Shown in pieces: positions 16,671 through 25,505 of a stretch of 64,000 nucleotides of DNA. The position numbers and the translations under genes were made by a program. Source of the DNA: Pinibacter aurantiacus (GTDB lineage Bacteria > Bacteroidota > Bacteroidia > Chitinophagales > Chitinophagaceae); assembly GCF_019130065.1 (NCBI RefSeq), contig NZ_JAHSPG010000016.1, positions 372,001-436,000 on the forward strand. The letters run 5' to 3'. The notes under the pieces were generated by a model. It had not been told where the DNA came from and did not search any database. It saw only the letters and a list, made by a program, of their open reading frames with translations. Numbering within the stretch: the stretch's first letter is position 1; every line of letters starts with the position of its first letter.

Positions 16671-17831
16671 TTATAAAGATGCAGTACCTGCATCGGTTTT
16701 AATACCATCAAAGCTGATCACTTTTTTCACTGGTGCCTTTGCAACTGCGTGAGAATTTTTACCTTTTTTTACTGGTTTCTCAGCAGGCTGTTCAGCACTG
16801 GCTGTTGCCTGTGTACCGTTTAAAGAAGCAGTAGGATCTGCATCATTAAAACCACTACCGATACGGATGTGTACTTCTTTTGAAGTTTCGTCATAAGATA
16901 CGATGCCCTCTGAAATAGATTTTTTATCGCTTACTTTTTGGGTCGGAATTTTATAAACGTTCGCATCATTTTTCAGGTAAGCATAAAATTTATCATCGCC
17001 GATACCGGATACCCAGATTTTACCAGGGTTCTGTTCATCAACAGTTATTGTAACATTGCTGCCAGCTGTTGTTGTGGTTGTTGCAGATGGCTGTGTTTCT
17101 GTTGCTGTTGTAGTGGTGTTTTCCGATTGAAAAGTTCCAAGCACTGCAACATAGTATCTGCCTGCATTTGGAGCCGGAGCGGAAGATTTAAATTCTGCCA
17201 ACGGCTGTGCTTGTGGAATCGGTGCTAAAGAACCCCAACCTGACGGTTTTTTAGTTGTGTCATTTGGGACAGTGTCTAAAACAATGTATGCATCTTCTAC
17301 TGCAAAAGGTCCCTTTGCTACATCGTTAAAAGAAAGTTCTTTCTTTTTATCGGAAGTGTCTTTTTTCTCAGGCACTGTATCCAATACTGCATAATTTACG
17401 AATGCAAACATGCCGGTTGAATCTTTCTCTTTCTTATGTTTCTTAGGTTTTGTGGTATCTGCATCATTGATGTAACTAAAAGCAAATGCTTTTGTTGTGT
17501 CCTTTTCTTTCTTAGGTACTGTATCTAACGCTGCATAAGATATCCACTTAGAAGTGTCTTTTTTTGTAGTGGTATCTTTCTTACCAGGAACTGTATCAAG
17601 TGCCAGGTAGTTGTCTTCCATTAAGAAAGGTCCTTTTGCAATTTGATTAAATGCATAGTCTTTCTTTTCAGTAGTGTCTTTTTTCTTCTCAGGAACTGTA
17701 TCCAGAACAGATACAAAAGAAAAGTCTTTTTTCTTAGTTGTATCCTTAGGTGTTTTTGTAGTATCAGTTTGGCTGAAACCCTGTATTGACAGTAACATCA
17801 GGCCTCCTAGAAGTAATTTTGGTGCTTTCAT
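16671..17831 (-). CDS. secreted LDTVP-repeat protein of unknown function
   Basis: I do not recognise this protein. The start is placed at MKAPKLLLGGLML, giving a signal peptide ending SIQGFSQ; an upstream in-frame ATG at 17855 adds 8 residues without purpose. The first about 200 residues are Lys/Asp/Thr-rich with five copies of LDTVP, each followed by Lys/Asp-rich sequence. A longer unit of roughly 55 residues occurs twice (FAFNQIAKGPF-like: YAFNQIAKGPFLMEDNYLAL and LSFNDVAKGPFAVEDAYIVL). The C-terminal part (from about 225) has YYVAVLGTF, a Thr-rich linker and a more globular region. Envelope location is likely. The promoter box is of the shared stress type. Confidence 0.75.
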   Translation of the reverse strand: MKAPKLLLGGLMLLSIQGFSQTDTTKTPKDTTKKKDFSFVSVLDTVPEKKKDTTEKKDYAFNQIAKGPFLMEDNYLALDTVPGKKDTTTKKDTSKWISYAALDTVPKKEKDTTKAFAFSYINDADTTKPKKHKKEKDSTGMFAFVNYAVLDTVPEKKDTSDKKKELSFNDVAKGPFAVEDAYIVLDTVPNDTTKKPSGWGSLAPIPQAQPLAEFKSSAPAPNAGRYYVAVLGTFQSENTTTTATETQPSATTTTTAGSNVTITVDEQNPGKIWVSGIGDDKFYAYLKNDANVYKIPTQKVSDKKSISEGIVSYDETSKEVHIRIGSGFNDADPTASLNGTQATASAEQPAEKPVKKGKNSHAVAKAPVKKVISFDGIKTDAGTASL

Positions 17832-17873
17832 AAAACTAATGGTTTGTATTATCAATTTGTTTTCTGACTAGTA

Positions 17874-17893
17874 GTATAGAAAAACTGTGCCAA
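17874..17893 (-). promoter_or_regulatory. stress-type promoter box of the LDTVP-repeat gene
   Basis: Minus strand TTGGCACAGTTTTTCTATAC, about 60 nt before the start; nearly the same as TGGCACAGTTTTTTAAAC before YtxH. Confidence 0.5.
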
Positions 17894-18224
17894 TTCTATA
17901 AAAATGTGGATAACTCCATTTTTTTAGGAAATGCTTTTTTGTCGAAACTCAATGATACTGTGGCTTTCATTGATTTGCTGTATGTTATGCAGGGTTAGGC
18001 CGAGAAGCGTGTGTTATGAAAACATTAACGAAGACAATGGTTGCAGCGTTTTGCAAGCGCTTACAAAATGGCCGCAAAAGATATCGTTATTACCTACATG
18101 GAAATTTTAGCCCAATAGTCTTGTAAGACGGTAGGAAATTCGTGTAAATCACGCCGGATAAGCGTTTTATCATGTCGCTACTTTATCTTAAATTTACTGT
18201 TCTATTCTTATAAGGAAACAAGGT
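17894..18224. other. leader region of uvrA
   Basis: Intergenic region between divergent genes. No TAnnTTTG box was found before uvrA. An ATG at 18016 opens a 36-codon basic ORF ending at 18126 (MKTLTKTMVAAFCKRL...), with no support beyond being open. No LexA-like palindrome was recognised. Confidence 0.4.
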
Positions 18225-21095
18225 ATGGCAAAGAACAATAACGGGTTTGTAAGTGAAGACGGTGCAATAGAAGTTTTTGGTGCGAAAGAGCACAATCTGA
18301 AAAACATAGATATCTCCATTCCAAAAAATAAACTGGTAGTATTTACGGGAGTGAGCGGCAGCGGAAAATCTTCCCTTGCTTTTGATACTATTTATAATGA
18401 AGGTCAGCGTCGGTACATGGAAAGTTTCAGTGCGTACGCCAGGCAGTTTATTGGAAATATGGAAAGACCTGAAGTCGATAAAATCACGGGGCTTTCTCCG
18501 GTAATTTCTATCGAACAGAAAACGACCAATAAAAATCCACGATCTACTGTTGGTACTATTACCGAGGTTTATGACTTTCTACGTTTGTTGTACGCAAGAG
18601 TAGGTGAGGCCTATAGCTACAACACAGGAAAGAAAATGACGAAGTTTAGTGAAGAAGAAATAGTAGAAAATATTTTCAAAAAATTTCTTCGTCAAAAAAT
18701 AAGCATCCTTGCTCCGGTTGTGCGTGGCCGTAAGGGACATTATCGGGAGTTGTTTGAGGACCTTCGCAAAAAAGGATTTGTAAAAGTACGCGTGGATGGA
18801 GAGATAAAAGATCTTGTTCCTAAAATGCAGGTGGACCGTTACAAAATTCACGATATAGAGTTAGTGATCGACAGGTTGAAAGTGGAAGAGGAGTTTCGTA
18901 TACGTATAAGCCAAAGTGTACAGCAGGCTTTGAACCTTGGCAAGGGGCTTATGTTCCTTGATCTCAGCGAAGCCACAAAAGGCACTGCTAAAGAAGCCTC
19001 TTACTCGAAACAATTGATGTGTGAAGATACCGGCATCAGTTACGAAGAGCCATCTCCCAATTCATTTTCCTTTAACTCTCCATATGGTGCGTGTCCCGTT
19101 TGTAAAGGTTTGGGAACAGTGTACCAGGTGAGCATGGACAAAATAATACCAGACAATACCATTAGCATAAGCGATGGTGCTATTGCTCCCCTTGGCGAAG
19201 AACGTGAAGCATTTGTATTTAAGCAGGTGCAGCAAATGGCAAGGCGGTATAAGATCGATCTTAAGAAACCGGTGAAAGATATTCCACAAAGATCGTTGAA
19301 CTTGTTGCTTTATGGAAACGAAGAGGGCGAAGATGAAATGGTAATGGATTTTGAAAATGTTTCCGGCGAAGGAAACGTTTATACAGAAGAGTTTGAAGGC
19401 ATTGTACCGCAATTGAAAAGATGGTTTGCGGCAAGTAACTCAGATGCAATACGCGATTGGGCGGAAAAATTCATGGACCTGAAAACATGTCCGTCCTGTA
19501 AAGGTGCAAGACTGCGCAAGGAAAGTCTTTGGTTTAAAGTAGATGAAAAAAATATAGCCGAGATAAGCGAACTGAATCTTGATAAATTAATGGTTTGGTT
19601 TACCGGCATTGAAAAAAGATTATCATCAAAGCAAAACACGATTGCGAAAGATATTTTAAAAGAGATCCGTGAACGTTTGCAATTTTTGCTGGATGTGGGT
19701 CTTACTTATCTTACCATCAACAGATCATCCAAAACATTGAGTGGCGGCGAGTCGCAGCGTATTCGCCTTGCTACGCAAATAGGATCGCAATTGCAGGGCA
19801 TCACATACATACTTGATGAGCCTAGCATTGGTTTGCATCAACGTGATAACCACAGACTGATTGATGCGTTGAAAAATCTTCGCGATATAGGCAATAGTGT
19901 GTTGGTTGTGGAGCATGATAAGGATATTATGATGGCCTCAGACTATCTCGTCGACATAGGTCCGAAAGCGGGCAAACATGGCGGAAGCATAGTGGCACAG
20001 GGTACACCGGATGAAGTGTTGAAGAGCCAGAGCGAAACCTCCAAATATCTGAATGGTAAAAAAGGAATTGCTGTTCCCAAAGAAAGAAGAAAAGGGAACG
20101 GTAAGTCAATGGTGTTGAAAGGGGCGAAGGGAAACAACTTGAAGAACGTGAGTGCAACATTTCCTTTGGGAAAACTAATTCTTGTAACAGGTGTAAGTGG
20201 TGGTGGTAAATCAACACTGATCAACGAAACGTTGTATCCGATCCTTTCCAAATATTGTTACGATTCTAAAATGTATCCTTTGGAATATGATTCCATAAAA
20301 GGGTTGGAGAACATTGACAAAGTAATTGAAATTGATCAGTCGCCGATTGGCAGAACGCCACGAAGCAATCCGGCCACTTATTGCGGATTTTTTACGGAGA
20401 TAAGAACTTTGTTTGCTGCGGTGCCGGAAGCGAAAATTCGGGGCTATAATGCGGGGCGATTTTCGTTTAACGTAAAAGGTGGACGTTGTGATATGTGTGA
20501 AGGCGGTGGTATGCGTGTGATCGAAATGAATTTTCTACCCGATGTTTATGTGCATTGCGAAAAATGTAACGGTAAACGCTATAACAGGGAAACGCTTGAG
20601 ATTCGTTATAAAGGAAAATCCATCAGTGATGTACTTGACATGACTGTGGATGAAGCCGTTGAGTTTTTCCAAAACGTTCCCTACCTCTATCGCAAAATAA
20701 AAGTGCTGCAGGAAGTAGGTTTGGGATATGTTACGCTGGGGCAAAGTGCCGTAACGCTGAGCGGTGGTGAGGCGCAGCGTGTAAAGCTTGCGACAGAGCT
20801 TTCAAAGAAGGACACAGGCAAAACTTTTTATATTCTTGATGAGCCCACAACGGGCCTCCATTTCCAGGATATTCAACATTTGCTGGATGTATTAAACAAG
20901 CTGGTTGATCGTGGCAATACAGTGCTGATCATCGAGCATAACCTCGATGTCATAAAGGTAGCAGACCACATCATAGATCTTGGTCCCGAAGGCGGTGATG
21001 GCGGTGGTAAGATATTATTTGAAGGATTACCTGAGGATCTTGTAAAAGTAAAAGAAAGCCACACGGGGAAGTTTTTGAAAGAAGAACTGAAATAA
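18225..21095 (+). CDS. uvrA: excinuclease ABC subunit A
   Basis: DNA-damage recognition ATPase of nucleotide excision repair, 956 residues, the usual length. Two ABC ATPase modules: Walker A GVSGSGKSSLAFDT near residue 40 and GVSGGGKSTLINET near residue 660; signatures TLSGGESQRIRLATQ and TLSGGEAQRVKLATE; Walker B ILDEPSIGLHQRDN and ILDEPTTGLHFQDI. Zinc modules CPVCKG, CPSCKG and CDMCEGGG...CEKCNGKRYN are intact. It acts with UvrB, then UvrC. Monocistronic, followed directly by an AATAACTG hairpin. Confidence 0.97.
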   Translation: MAKNNNGFVSEDGAIEVFGAKEHNLKNIDISIPKNKLVVFTGVSGSGKSSLAFDTIYNEGQRRYMESFSAYARQFIGNMERPEVDKITGLSPVISIEQKTTNKNPRSTVGTITEVYDFLRLLYARVGEAYSYNTGKKMTKFSEEEIVENIFKKFLRQKISILAPVVRGRKGHYRELFEDLRKKGFVKVRVDGEIKDLVPKMQVDRYKIHDIELVIDRLKVEEEFRIRISQSVQQALNLGKGLMFLDLSEATKGTAKEASYSKQLMCEDTGISYEEPSPNSFSFNSPYGACPVCKGLGTVYQVSMDKIIPDNTISISDGAIAPLGEEREAFVFKQVQQMARRYKIDLKKPVKDIPQRSLNLLLYGNEEGEDEMVMDFENVSGEGNVYTEEFEGIVPQLKRWFAASNSDAIRDWAEKFMDLKTCPSCKGARLRKESLWFKVDEKNIAEISELNLDKLMVWFTGIEKRLSSKQNTIAKDILKEIRERLQFLLDVGLTYLTINRSSKTLSGGESQRIRLATQIGSQLQGITYILDEPSIGLHQRDNHRLIDALKNLRDIGNSVLVVEHDKDIMMASDYLVDIGPKAGKHGGSIVAQGTPDEVLKSQSETSKYLNGKKGIAVPKERRKGNGKSMVLKGAKGNNLKNVSATFPLGKLILVTGVSGGGKSTLINETLYPILSKYCYDSKMYPLEYDSIKGLENIDKVIEIDQSPIGRTPRSNPATYCGFFTEIRTLFAAVPEAKIRGYNAGRFSFNVKGGRCDMCEGGGMRVIEMNFLPDVYVHCEKCNGKRYNRETLEIRYKGKSISDVLDMTVDEAVEFFQNVPYLYRKIKVLQEVGLGYVTLGQSAVTLSGGEAQRVKLATELSKKDTGKTFYILDEPTTGLHFQDIQHLLDVLNKLVDRGNTVLIIEHNLDVIKVADHIIDLGPEGGDGGGKILFEGLPEDLVKVKESHTGKFLKEELK

Positions 21096-21213
21096 AATAA
21101 CTGAATAACCGAGTAACTGAATAACTGAACATGAAAGTCACGCTTTCATTAATTATTCGGTTACTCAATAATTTAACCTTCAGTTATTCAGTTACTCAGT
21201 TATTCAGTCATTG
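21096..21213. repeat. octad-word hairpin, AATAACTG family
   Basis: AATAACTGAATAACCGAGTA words start right after the uvrA TAA; the complementary CAGTTATT/CAGTTACT words run up to the XRE gene stop. A small ATGAAAG...CTTTCAT stem lies in the loop. Convergent gene ends. Confidence 0.85.
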
Positions 21214-21215
21214 CC

Positions 21216-21620
21216 TCACTTCTCCTCCAATCCCTGCTTCAAAAACGTATTCTCCGTTGTTAGTTCGGCTATCTGTTTGTCTTTAACATCTATCAACTGT
21301 TTCAGTGTGTCCACATTCAATTGAAGGCTGTCAATTAGTTTAGCCGTGTTTGCCAGATATGCTTCCTGTTCTTCTTTTACAGCATGGTTGTGTTCAAGAT
21401 TATAACTCGAGAGGGCGAGGTCATCCAGAATTAAATGATCGAGAGTGATCTGAAAAAAGTCGGCAATTATTACGAGTTCTTCAATGCTCGGCTGTGCTAT
21501 CCTTTTTTCCCAATTACCAATTGTTGTATGGGCTTTTTCGACCAGGATGGCGATTTCAGTTTGGGTAACGCCTTTGCGTTTTCTTAAGTACCGCAGATTG
21601 CTTGCGAAGTGATGTTTCAT
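21216..21620 (-). CDS. XRE-family transcriptional regulator with C-terminal coiled coil
   Basis: About 134 residues. The N-terminal helix-turn-helix (about 5-60: NLRYLRKRKGVTQTEIAILV, then TTIGNWEKRIAQPS) is of Cro/CI type. The C-terminal about 60 residues are heptad-like and polar (LDTLKQLIDVKDKQIAELTT), probably a dimerising coiled coil. The start is taken at MKHHFASNL; an ATG 3 codons upstream is also in frame. Targets unknown. Its TGA stop is immediately followed by the repeat hairpin. Confidence 0.85.
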   Translation of the reverse strand: MKHHFASNLRYLRKRKGVTQTEIAILVEKAHTTIGNWEKRIAQPSIEELVIIADFFQITLDHLILDDLALSSYNLEHNHAVKEEQEAYLANTAKLIDSLQLNVDTLKQLIDVKDKQIAELTTENTFLKQGLEEK

Positions 21621-22165
21621 TATAACCAATGATTATTTAAAAAATATGTATTTCTCAAACAAGCTGGGTATATTTGCCTTGCTATATCATTATTACCTGA
21701 TGGCCTAATACTTCCTACTTACTTCAAGAAACCAGTAAATTTTTTGTGATAAAATACTAACCGAATTTGAATGGTCCGGTCAGCGTTATTGGTAGGTACT
21801 TGTCAATGTGCAAATATATTGTATTCGCTGTTATTTCATGAAGGAAAGCCTCTTTCGGCAATTTCGTGTGCAATATTCGACATCCATGAATCCGAAACTG
21901 AGTAGAATTACGTTGATTTTAGTCAACTTTTGGAAAGCGCATATTTGAGGACGTTGTATGTCAATTGATTAGATTCAAAATTAACATTTTGGAAAAGTTA
22001 CCCACACAGTATGAAGTTATCTTTATTTTTTGCAACTTTAAAGCAGATGAATAAGAAGCTATCTGTAACGTAAATGAAATGTTCTTATTCTCTTTTTAGA
22101 ATCCATTTAGTCCTGCGAACACGGAAAGCCTACCCCTTATTTTAACTCATCAACCATTTTGAAAA

Positions 22166-22312
22166 ATGTTACTACAACTACTCAACCACGTCATCTGCTT
22201 TTTGGTGCTGCTGTCTTGTTTTTTGTCCTTTAATCTTAACAGGACAGACAAAAAGAAATTCAAATTGACTTTCACCGAACCAACAACAACCGTTTCTAAT
22301 CAGCAGATTTAA
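22166..22312 (+). CDS. possible 48-residue membrane or secreted peptide
   Basis: ATG followed by a hydrophobic stretch (LLNHVICFLVLLSCFLSF, about 5-22) and a short polar tail ending SNQQI. It would be a small membrane peptide or cleaved signal peptide. No homologue recognised. Support is only the hydrophobic pattern and a hairpin with T-rich flank 23 nt downstream. Confidence 0.3.
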   Translation: MLLQLLNHVICFLVLLSCFLSFNLNRTDKKKFKLTFTEPTTTVSNQQI

Positions 22313-22334
22313 TTAAGCAGATTTTGTAAAATGA

Positions 22335-22368
22335 AAATGGCGATTTCCTGTTTTGAAAATCACCATTT
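22335..22368 (+). terminator. terminator-like hairpin
   Basis: Arms AAATGGCGATTT and AAAATCACCATTT with a 9-nt loop, in the otherwise empty 1-kb region; no long T-run on either side, so a weak call. Confidence 0.45.
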
Positions 22369-22624
22369 CTGTATATAGAAAATGAATGCTCAATCATCAT
22401 GCATGATTGATTGCGTCCATCCAGAATATTATTGCATTTTATTTTAAGGGCGACCGGTCCTTTACTTACCATTCAGTTTAATCTATTTACGCGTTTGACC
22501 TGGCGTAAATTTTCCCATTTTTAATCAATTGAGTTGCTAAAATTTTTCCGTGAAAGTGATAGGAGTTGGATATGGTAGGATATTGAACGAAGGATACGAT
22601 CAAAAAAATGGGGAATTGTAAGAA

Positions 22625-23116
22625 CTAACCGGCAATTTTATACTCAACTACTCCGCGTGAAGGATTGTGGAATGGAAACAAAGTTTCCATGAAAAAGTTT
22701 GACACTGCGGCCCATACGTTATTTTTCCGGGCTGTAGGTTCAAACATTTCTACCCCTTCAATTTTTATTCTTACCAGCATGTACTTATCACGTGCCTTTT
22801 CGCGTAACTCATCATCTATACAGGTTACAGTGTTTATCACCTCCGGATCAAGGATCATTTCTCCCAATCCGTTAATTGATAACGATGTATTTATTCCTTT
22901 TTTAAAATAAGAAAGTTTTACCGGAAAAATTCTGTCAAACAATGCTACGTGTTGTACCGGTCTGGGGACAAGGAACCACAGATGGCCCAGCTCATCAATG
23001 CACAATGTGTTTACAATTTGTGTAGGTAGTTTTAATACAGTATCAGGCACGCTGTACATAATGGCACTACCTATATTCTCTATTTTATCTTTAATTATTT
23101 CAAGGCTTTTGTCCAT
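22625..23116 (-). CDS. pyridoxamine 5'-phosphate oxidase-like (FMN split-barrel) protein
   Basis: Protein of 163 residues that looks like the general-stress-protein-26 type of flavin split barrel (ELGHLWFLVPRP in the region where the family has G-x-h-W-F-h-T). The flavin-binding residues are not clear, so cofactor use is doubtful. It is divergent from the DUF2383 gene; the intergenic region has the GAGGAA site shared by stress genes. Function unknown. Confidence 0.6.
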   Translation of the reverse strand: MDKSLEIIKDKIENIGSAIMYSVPDTVLKLPTQIVNTLCIDELGHLWFLVPRPVQHVALFDRIFPVKLSYFKKGINTSLSINGLGEMILDPEVINTVTCIDDELREKARDKYMLVRIKIEGVEMFEPTARKNNVWAAVSNFFMETLFPFHNPSRGVVEYKIAG

Positions 23117-23194
23117 AACACAGTTATTTGTTTAGTCAATAACAAATAAATGTTATGCCTTGTTGAAAATTAAAGAAATAAAAAAAACGGTGTA

Positions 23195-23227
23195 GAATTT
23201 GTTCCTCAAAGACCTGCGCCATTTTTA
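23195..23227. promoter_or_regulatory. shared GAGGAA site between PPOX-like and DUF2383 genes
   Basis: Plus strand GAATTTGTTCCTC, i.e. GGAA-N4-TTCT on the minus strand, about 80 nt from each of the two divergent starts. Adjacent minus-strand TGGCGCAGGTCTTTG resembles the shared GG-x-xCA box. Confidence 0.45.
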
Positions 23228-23245
23228 GGGGTTTATTAGGAAATG

Positions 23246-23263
23246 TTGGTACAATTATTTAGA
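23246..23263 (+). promoter_or_regulatory. stress-type promoter box of the DUF2383 gene
   Basis: TTGGTACAATTATTTAGA, 43 nt before the start codon, fits the GG(C/T)ACA plus T-rich box. Confidence 0.45.
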
Positions 23264-23290
23264 TACACTAAGCTATAAAAATCAGATACT

Positions 23291-23758
23291 ATGTCACAAA
23301 ATGAAACTGTAGAGGTATTAAATGACCTTATCAAAATCAACAACGATCGCGTTGCCGGATATCAAAATGCCATTGATAATACACCCGGTATAGATGTAGA
23401 CTTAAAGGCCATTTTTAGAAACATGGCGAATGAAAGTCTTAAGTATAGTAATCAACTTAAAGATGAAGTTGTAAAACTCGGTGGCGAACCAGCAACCGGC
23501 ACAACTTTGAGTGGAAAGATCTATCGTGCATGGGATGACGTAAAAGCAAGCTTCTCAGGTAATGACAGACAATCTGTTTTAAATGCGTGCGAATTTGGCG
23601 AAGACGCTGCGCAAAAAGCATATAAATCTGCATTGTCTTCTGATGCTGAGTTGCCGGCAGCTTTAAGGCAAACAATAGTGGACCAACAAACAGCTTTGAA
23701 AAAATCTCATGATTTGATCAAGAGCTATAGAGATGCGAATAAAGCAGTAAGCGCTTAG
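23291..23758 (+). CDS. PA2169/DUF2383 four-helix-bundle protein
   Basis: Protein of 155 residues, entirely helical by pattern, of the ferritin-like DUF2383 family (VLNDLIKINNDRVAGYQNAI; SGKIYRAWDDVKASFSG; ACEFGEDAAQKAYKSAL). Such proteins are induced by stress in many bacteria; biochemical role unknown. Cytosolic, no signal peptide. It ends before a strong terminator. Confidence 0.88.
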   Translation: MSQNETVEVLNDLIKINNDRVAGYQNAIDNTPGIDVDLKAIFRNMANESLKYSNQLKDEVVKLGGEPATGTTLSGKIYRAWDDVKASFSGNDRQSVLNACEFGEDAAQKAYKSALSSDAELPAALRQTIVDQQTALKKSHDLIKSYRDANKAVSA

Positions 23759-23776
23759 TAGGCTTAATGCCAAATG

Positions 23777-23848
23777 CAAAACGCCGAACGCTTTACCTTA
23801 ATGTCGGAGCTTCCGCATTGAGTGTAGCGTTCGGCGTTTTTTTTTGCG
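23777..23848 (+). terminator. intrinsic terminator of the DUF2383 gene
   Basis: Arms AACGCCGAACGCT and AGCGTTCGGCGTT followed by T9, with a smaller stem in the loop. Confidence 0.9.
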
Positions 23849-23938
23849 TTGAGCATTAAGCAAAAAGAGAAGCATTCCCTGTTAAACGAATGCTTCTGAA
23901 ATAGTGATTGGTGATGTATGATGAGTGAGAATATTTTT

Positions 23939-24085
23939 CTAAGCACGCCTGATCACACCAAGCAACAATGCGATAACTGCCAATACTAACAATACGTGAA
24001 TCATTCCTGTTGCGCTATAAGCGAATACGCCCAATAACCAACCTACTAATAGAATAACTGCGATGATATAGAGTATGCTTCTCAT
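23939..24085 (-). CDS. lmo0937-type (DUF5670) small membrane protein
   Basis: 48 residues: MRSILYIIAVILLVGWLLGV, then a second hydrophobic helix after SATGMIHVLL, ending VIRRA. Two TM helices with a Gly/Trp-containing turn is the lmo0937 family pattern. Short genes of this type are stress-induced in many bacteria. Divergent from the YihY gene; both face away from a central GGAA-N4-TTCC palindrome. Confidence 0.85.
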   Translation of the reverse strand: MRSILYIIAVILLVGWLLGVFAYSATGMIHVLLVLAVIALLLGVIRRA

Positions 24086-24120
24086 AATATTCAATGTTTT
24101 TTAGTGATTAATCTTTCAGT

Positions 24121-24143
24121 GAGTATTGTAAAACCTGCGCCAG
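24121..24143 (-). promoter_or_regulatory. stress-type promoter box of the lmo0937-like gene
   Basis: Minus strand CTGGCGCAGGTTTTACAATA, 55 nt before the start codon; variant of the GGCACA plus T-tract box. Confidence 0.45.
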
Positions 24144-24166
24144 TGTATAAATGCAGGGATCAAGTG

Positions 24167-24182
24167 GAAGAAATTCCTCAAG
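24167..24182. promoter_or_regulatory. GGAA-N4-TTCC palindrome between lmo0937-like and YihY genes
   Basis: GGAAGAAATTCC followed by TCAA. Same palindrome as at 38358 (GGAAGATATTCC). It lies 26-50 nt upstream of the promoter-like boxes on both sides. Confidence 0.55.
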
Positions 24183-24230
24183 TTGTTGAATTTTTACTTT
24201 AAAAGCTACCTCTATTTCTCACTTTTAAAC

Positions 24231-24248
24231 GGGCACATTATTATGAAC
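24231..24248 (+). promoter_or_regulatory. stress-type promoter box of the YihY gene
   Basis: GGGCACATTATTATGAAC, 35 nt before the GTG start; resembles GGGTACATTTTTTTAAGA before the DUF1328 gene. Confidence 0.4.
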
Positions 24249-24265
24249 TGTTTCAGGAAAAACAC

Positions 24266-25189
24266 GTGCTGTCATTCAAAAGCTTTATAAATATTTTAAA
24301 ATCAGCGGGTAAGAGTTTTGGTGCGGATAACGCCATCAAATTAAGCGCTTCATTATCCTATTATACCGTGTTTGCCCTGGGGCCCATGTTGATGATCATG
24401 ATTTCTCTTGCCGGATTATTTCTCGGCCAGGACGCAGTAAAGGGAAAGATTTACGCGCAAATAAAAACGCTGGTGGGCTCTTCCGCAGCTTTGCAAATAC
24501 AAGACATCATCAAGAACATTGAGGCTTCTCAGTTTACTTCTACCGGCGTTGTTATTGGCGGAATTTTACTCGTGCTCGGTGCAACAGGTGTTTTTACGGA
24601 GATACAGGATTCAATCAATTTTATTTGGTCTATCAGGGCGAAACCAAAGAAAAACTGGCTGAGATATCTCACTAACAGATTGATATCTTTTTCTTTAGTA
24701 GTAGGTCTTGGATTTCTGTTGTTGGTGTCGTTGCTCATTAATACATTGATAGATGCTTTCAGCGATTATCTAACAAGGTTCTTTTCAGATGATACTTATT
24801 ACATCGCAGGCTTTATCAATACTGTTCTTACCCTGGGAATAATAACCGGATTGTTTTCTATTATTTATAAAGTTTTACCGGATGCCAGGATCGCGTGGCG
24901 CGATGCAATGGTGGGCTCAGGGTTTACAGCGATGTTATTTATACTGGGAAAATTTCTTATCGGCCTGTATATGGCGCATTCAAAGGTTGGATTAACTTAC
25001 GGTGCTGCAGCATCAATCATTGTTATTCTTACGTGGATATATTATTCTTCTATCATCCTGTATTTCGGCGCAGAGTTTACAAAGGTGTATGCACTAACAA
25101 GGGGACAAGGAATTAAGCCTTATGACACCGCTGTGTTCATTGTTAAAACTGAAACAAAGGAGATAAAACCAATGACTGAGGCAGGCTAA
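24266..25189 (+). CDS. YihY/BrkB-family inner-membrane protein
   Basis: Protein of 307 residues with about six TM helices. Family landmarks: IKLSASLSYYTVFALGPML in TM1 and TYGAAASIIVILTWIYYSS near the last helices. Formerly linked to RNase BN, now regarded as an uncharacterised membrane family with a proposed envelope or transport role. The start codon is GTG; the only nearby ATG is in another frame. Confidence 0.88.
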   Translation: MLSFKSFINILKSAGKSFGADNAIKLSASLSYYTVFALGPMLMIMISLAGLFLGQDAVKGKIYAQIKTLVGSSAALQIQDIIKNIEASQFTSTGVVIGGILLVLGATGVFTEIQDSINFIWSIRAKPKKNWLRYLTNRLISFSLVVGLGFLLLVSLLINTLIDAFSDYLTRFFSDDTYYIAGFINTVLTLGIITGLFSIIYKVLPDARIAWRDAMVGSGFTAMLFILGKFLIGLYMAHSKVGLTYGAAASIIVILTWIYYSSIILYFGAEFTKVYALTRGQGIKPYDTAVFIVKTETKEIKPMTEAG

Positions 25190-25505
25190 GTCGAAAGCTG
25201 GTGAAGAGTTATGAGTTGTGAGTTTTGAGTAGTATAACCGTAACGGTGGAAGCCGCGTTTAGAAAAGCTTGCCGATCGTCTCTTTAAACCGTATTTTTCG
25301 TGAGCTAGTGCTTTTGGCGGCACAGAAGATGCATAACCATATATCGGCAGTATTTCCGGAGAGTCAAATACCAGTCTCCAGAGGAAGGCTAAAAAGGATG
25401 CAAGGTTCCAGATAAACAAACAATTGTCTTGCCTCAGCATTGAAAGCCTTTCCCTTTCCGAACCCATCAATTATTCAGTTACACAATAATTCAATTATTT
25501 AAAAT
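25190..25505. other. intergenic stretch with word repeats and an unsupported ORF
   Basis: Heptad words AGTTATG AGTTGTG AGTTTTG at 25207-25233 and CAATTATTCAGTTACACAAT words at 25468-25500. Between them a minus-strand frame is open for 94 codons (25186-25470), with a segment KRRSASFSKRGFHRYGY. Its C-terminal end is a translation of the repeat. I do not call it a gene; it may be a degenerate mobile or repeat fragment. Confidence 0.35.

Larger units (their letters stand above)
21630..22624. other. about 1 kb without a recognised gene
   Basis: No long ORF. It contains a plus-strand TATATTTG (-7-like) at about 21669, a hydrophobic 48-codon ORF at 22166-22312 and a terminator-like hairpin at 22335-22368. 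Together these suggest a short plus-strand transcript. The rest shows nothing recognisable. Confidence 0.45.

Noticed and set aside
25186-25470. 94-codon minus-strand ORF
   Set aside because: Its C-terminal end is translated repeat sequence, there is no recognisable domain and no start signal; recorded only as an intergenic oddity.
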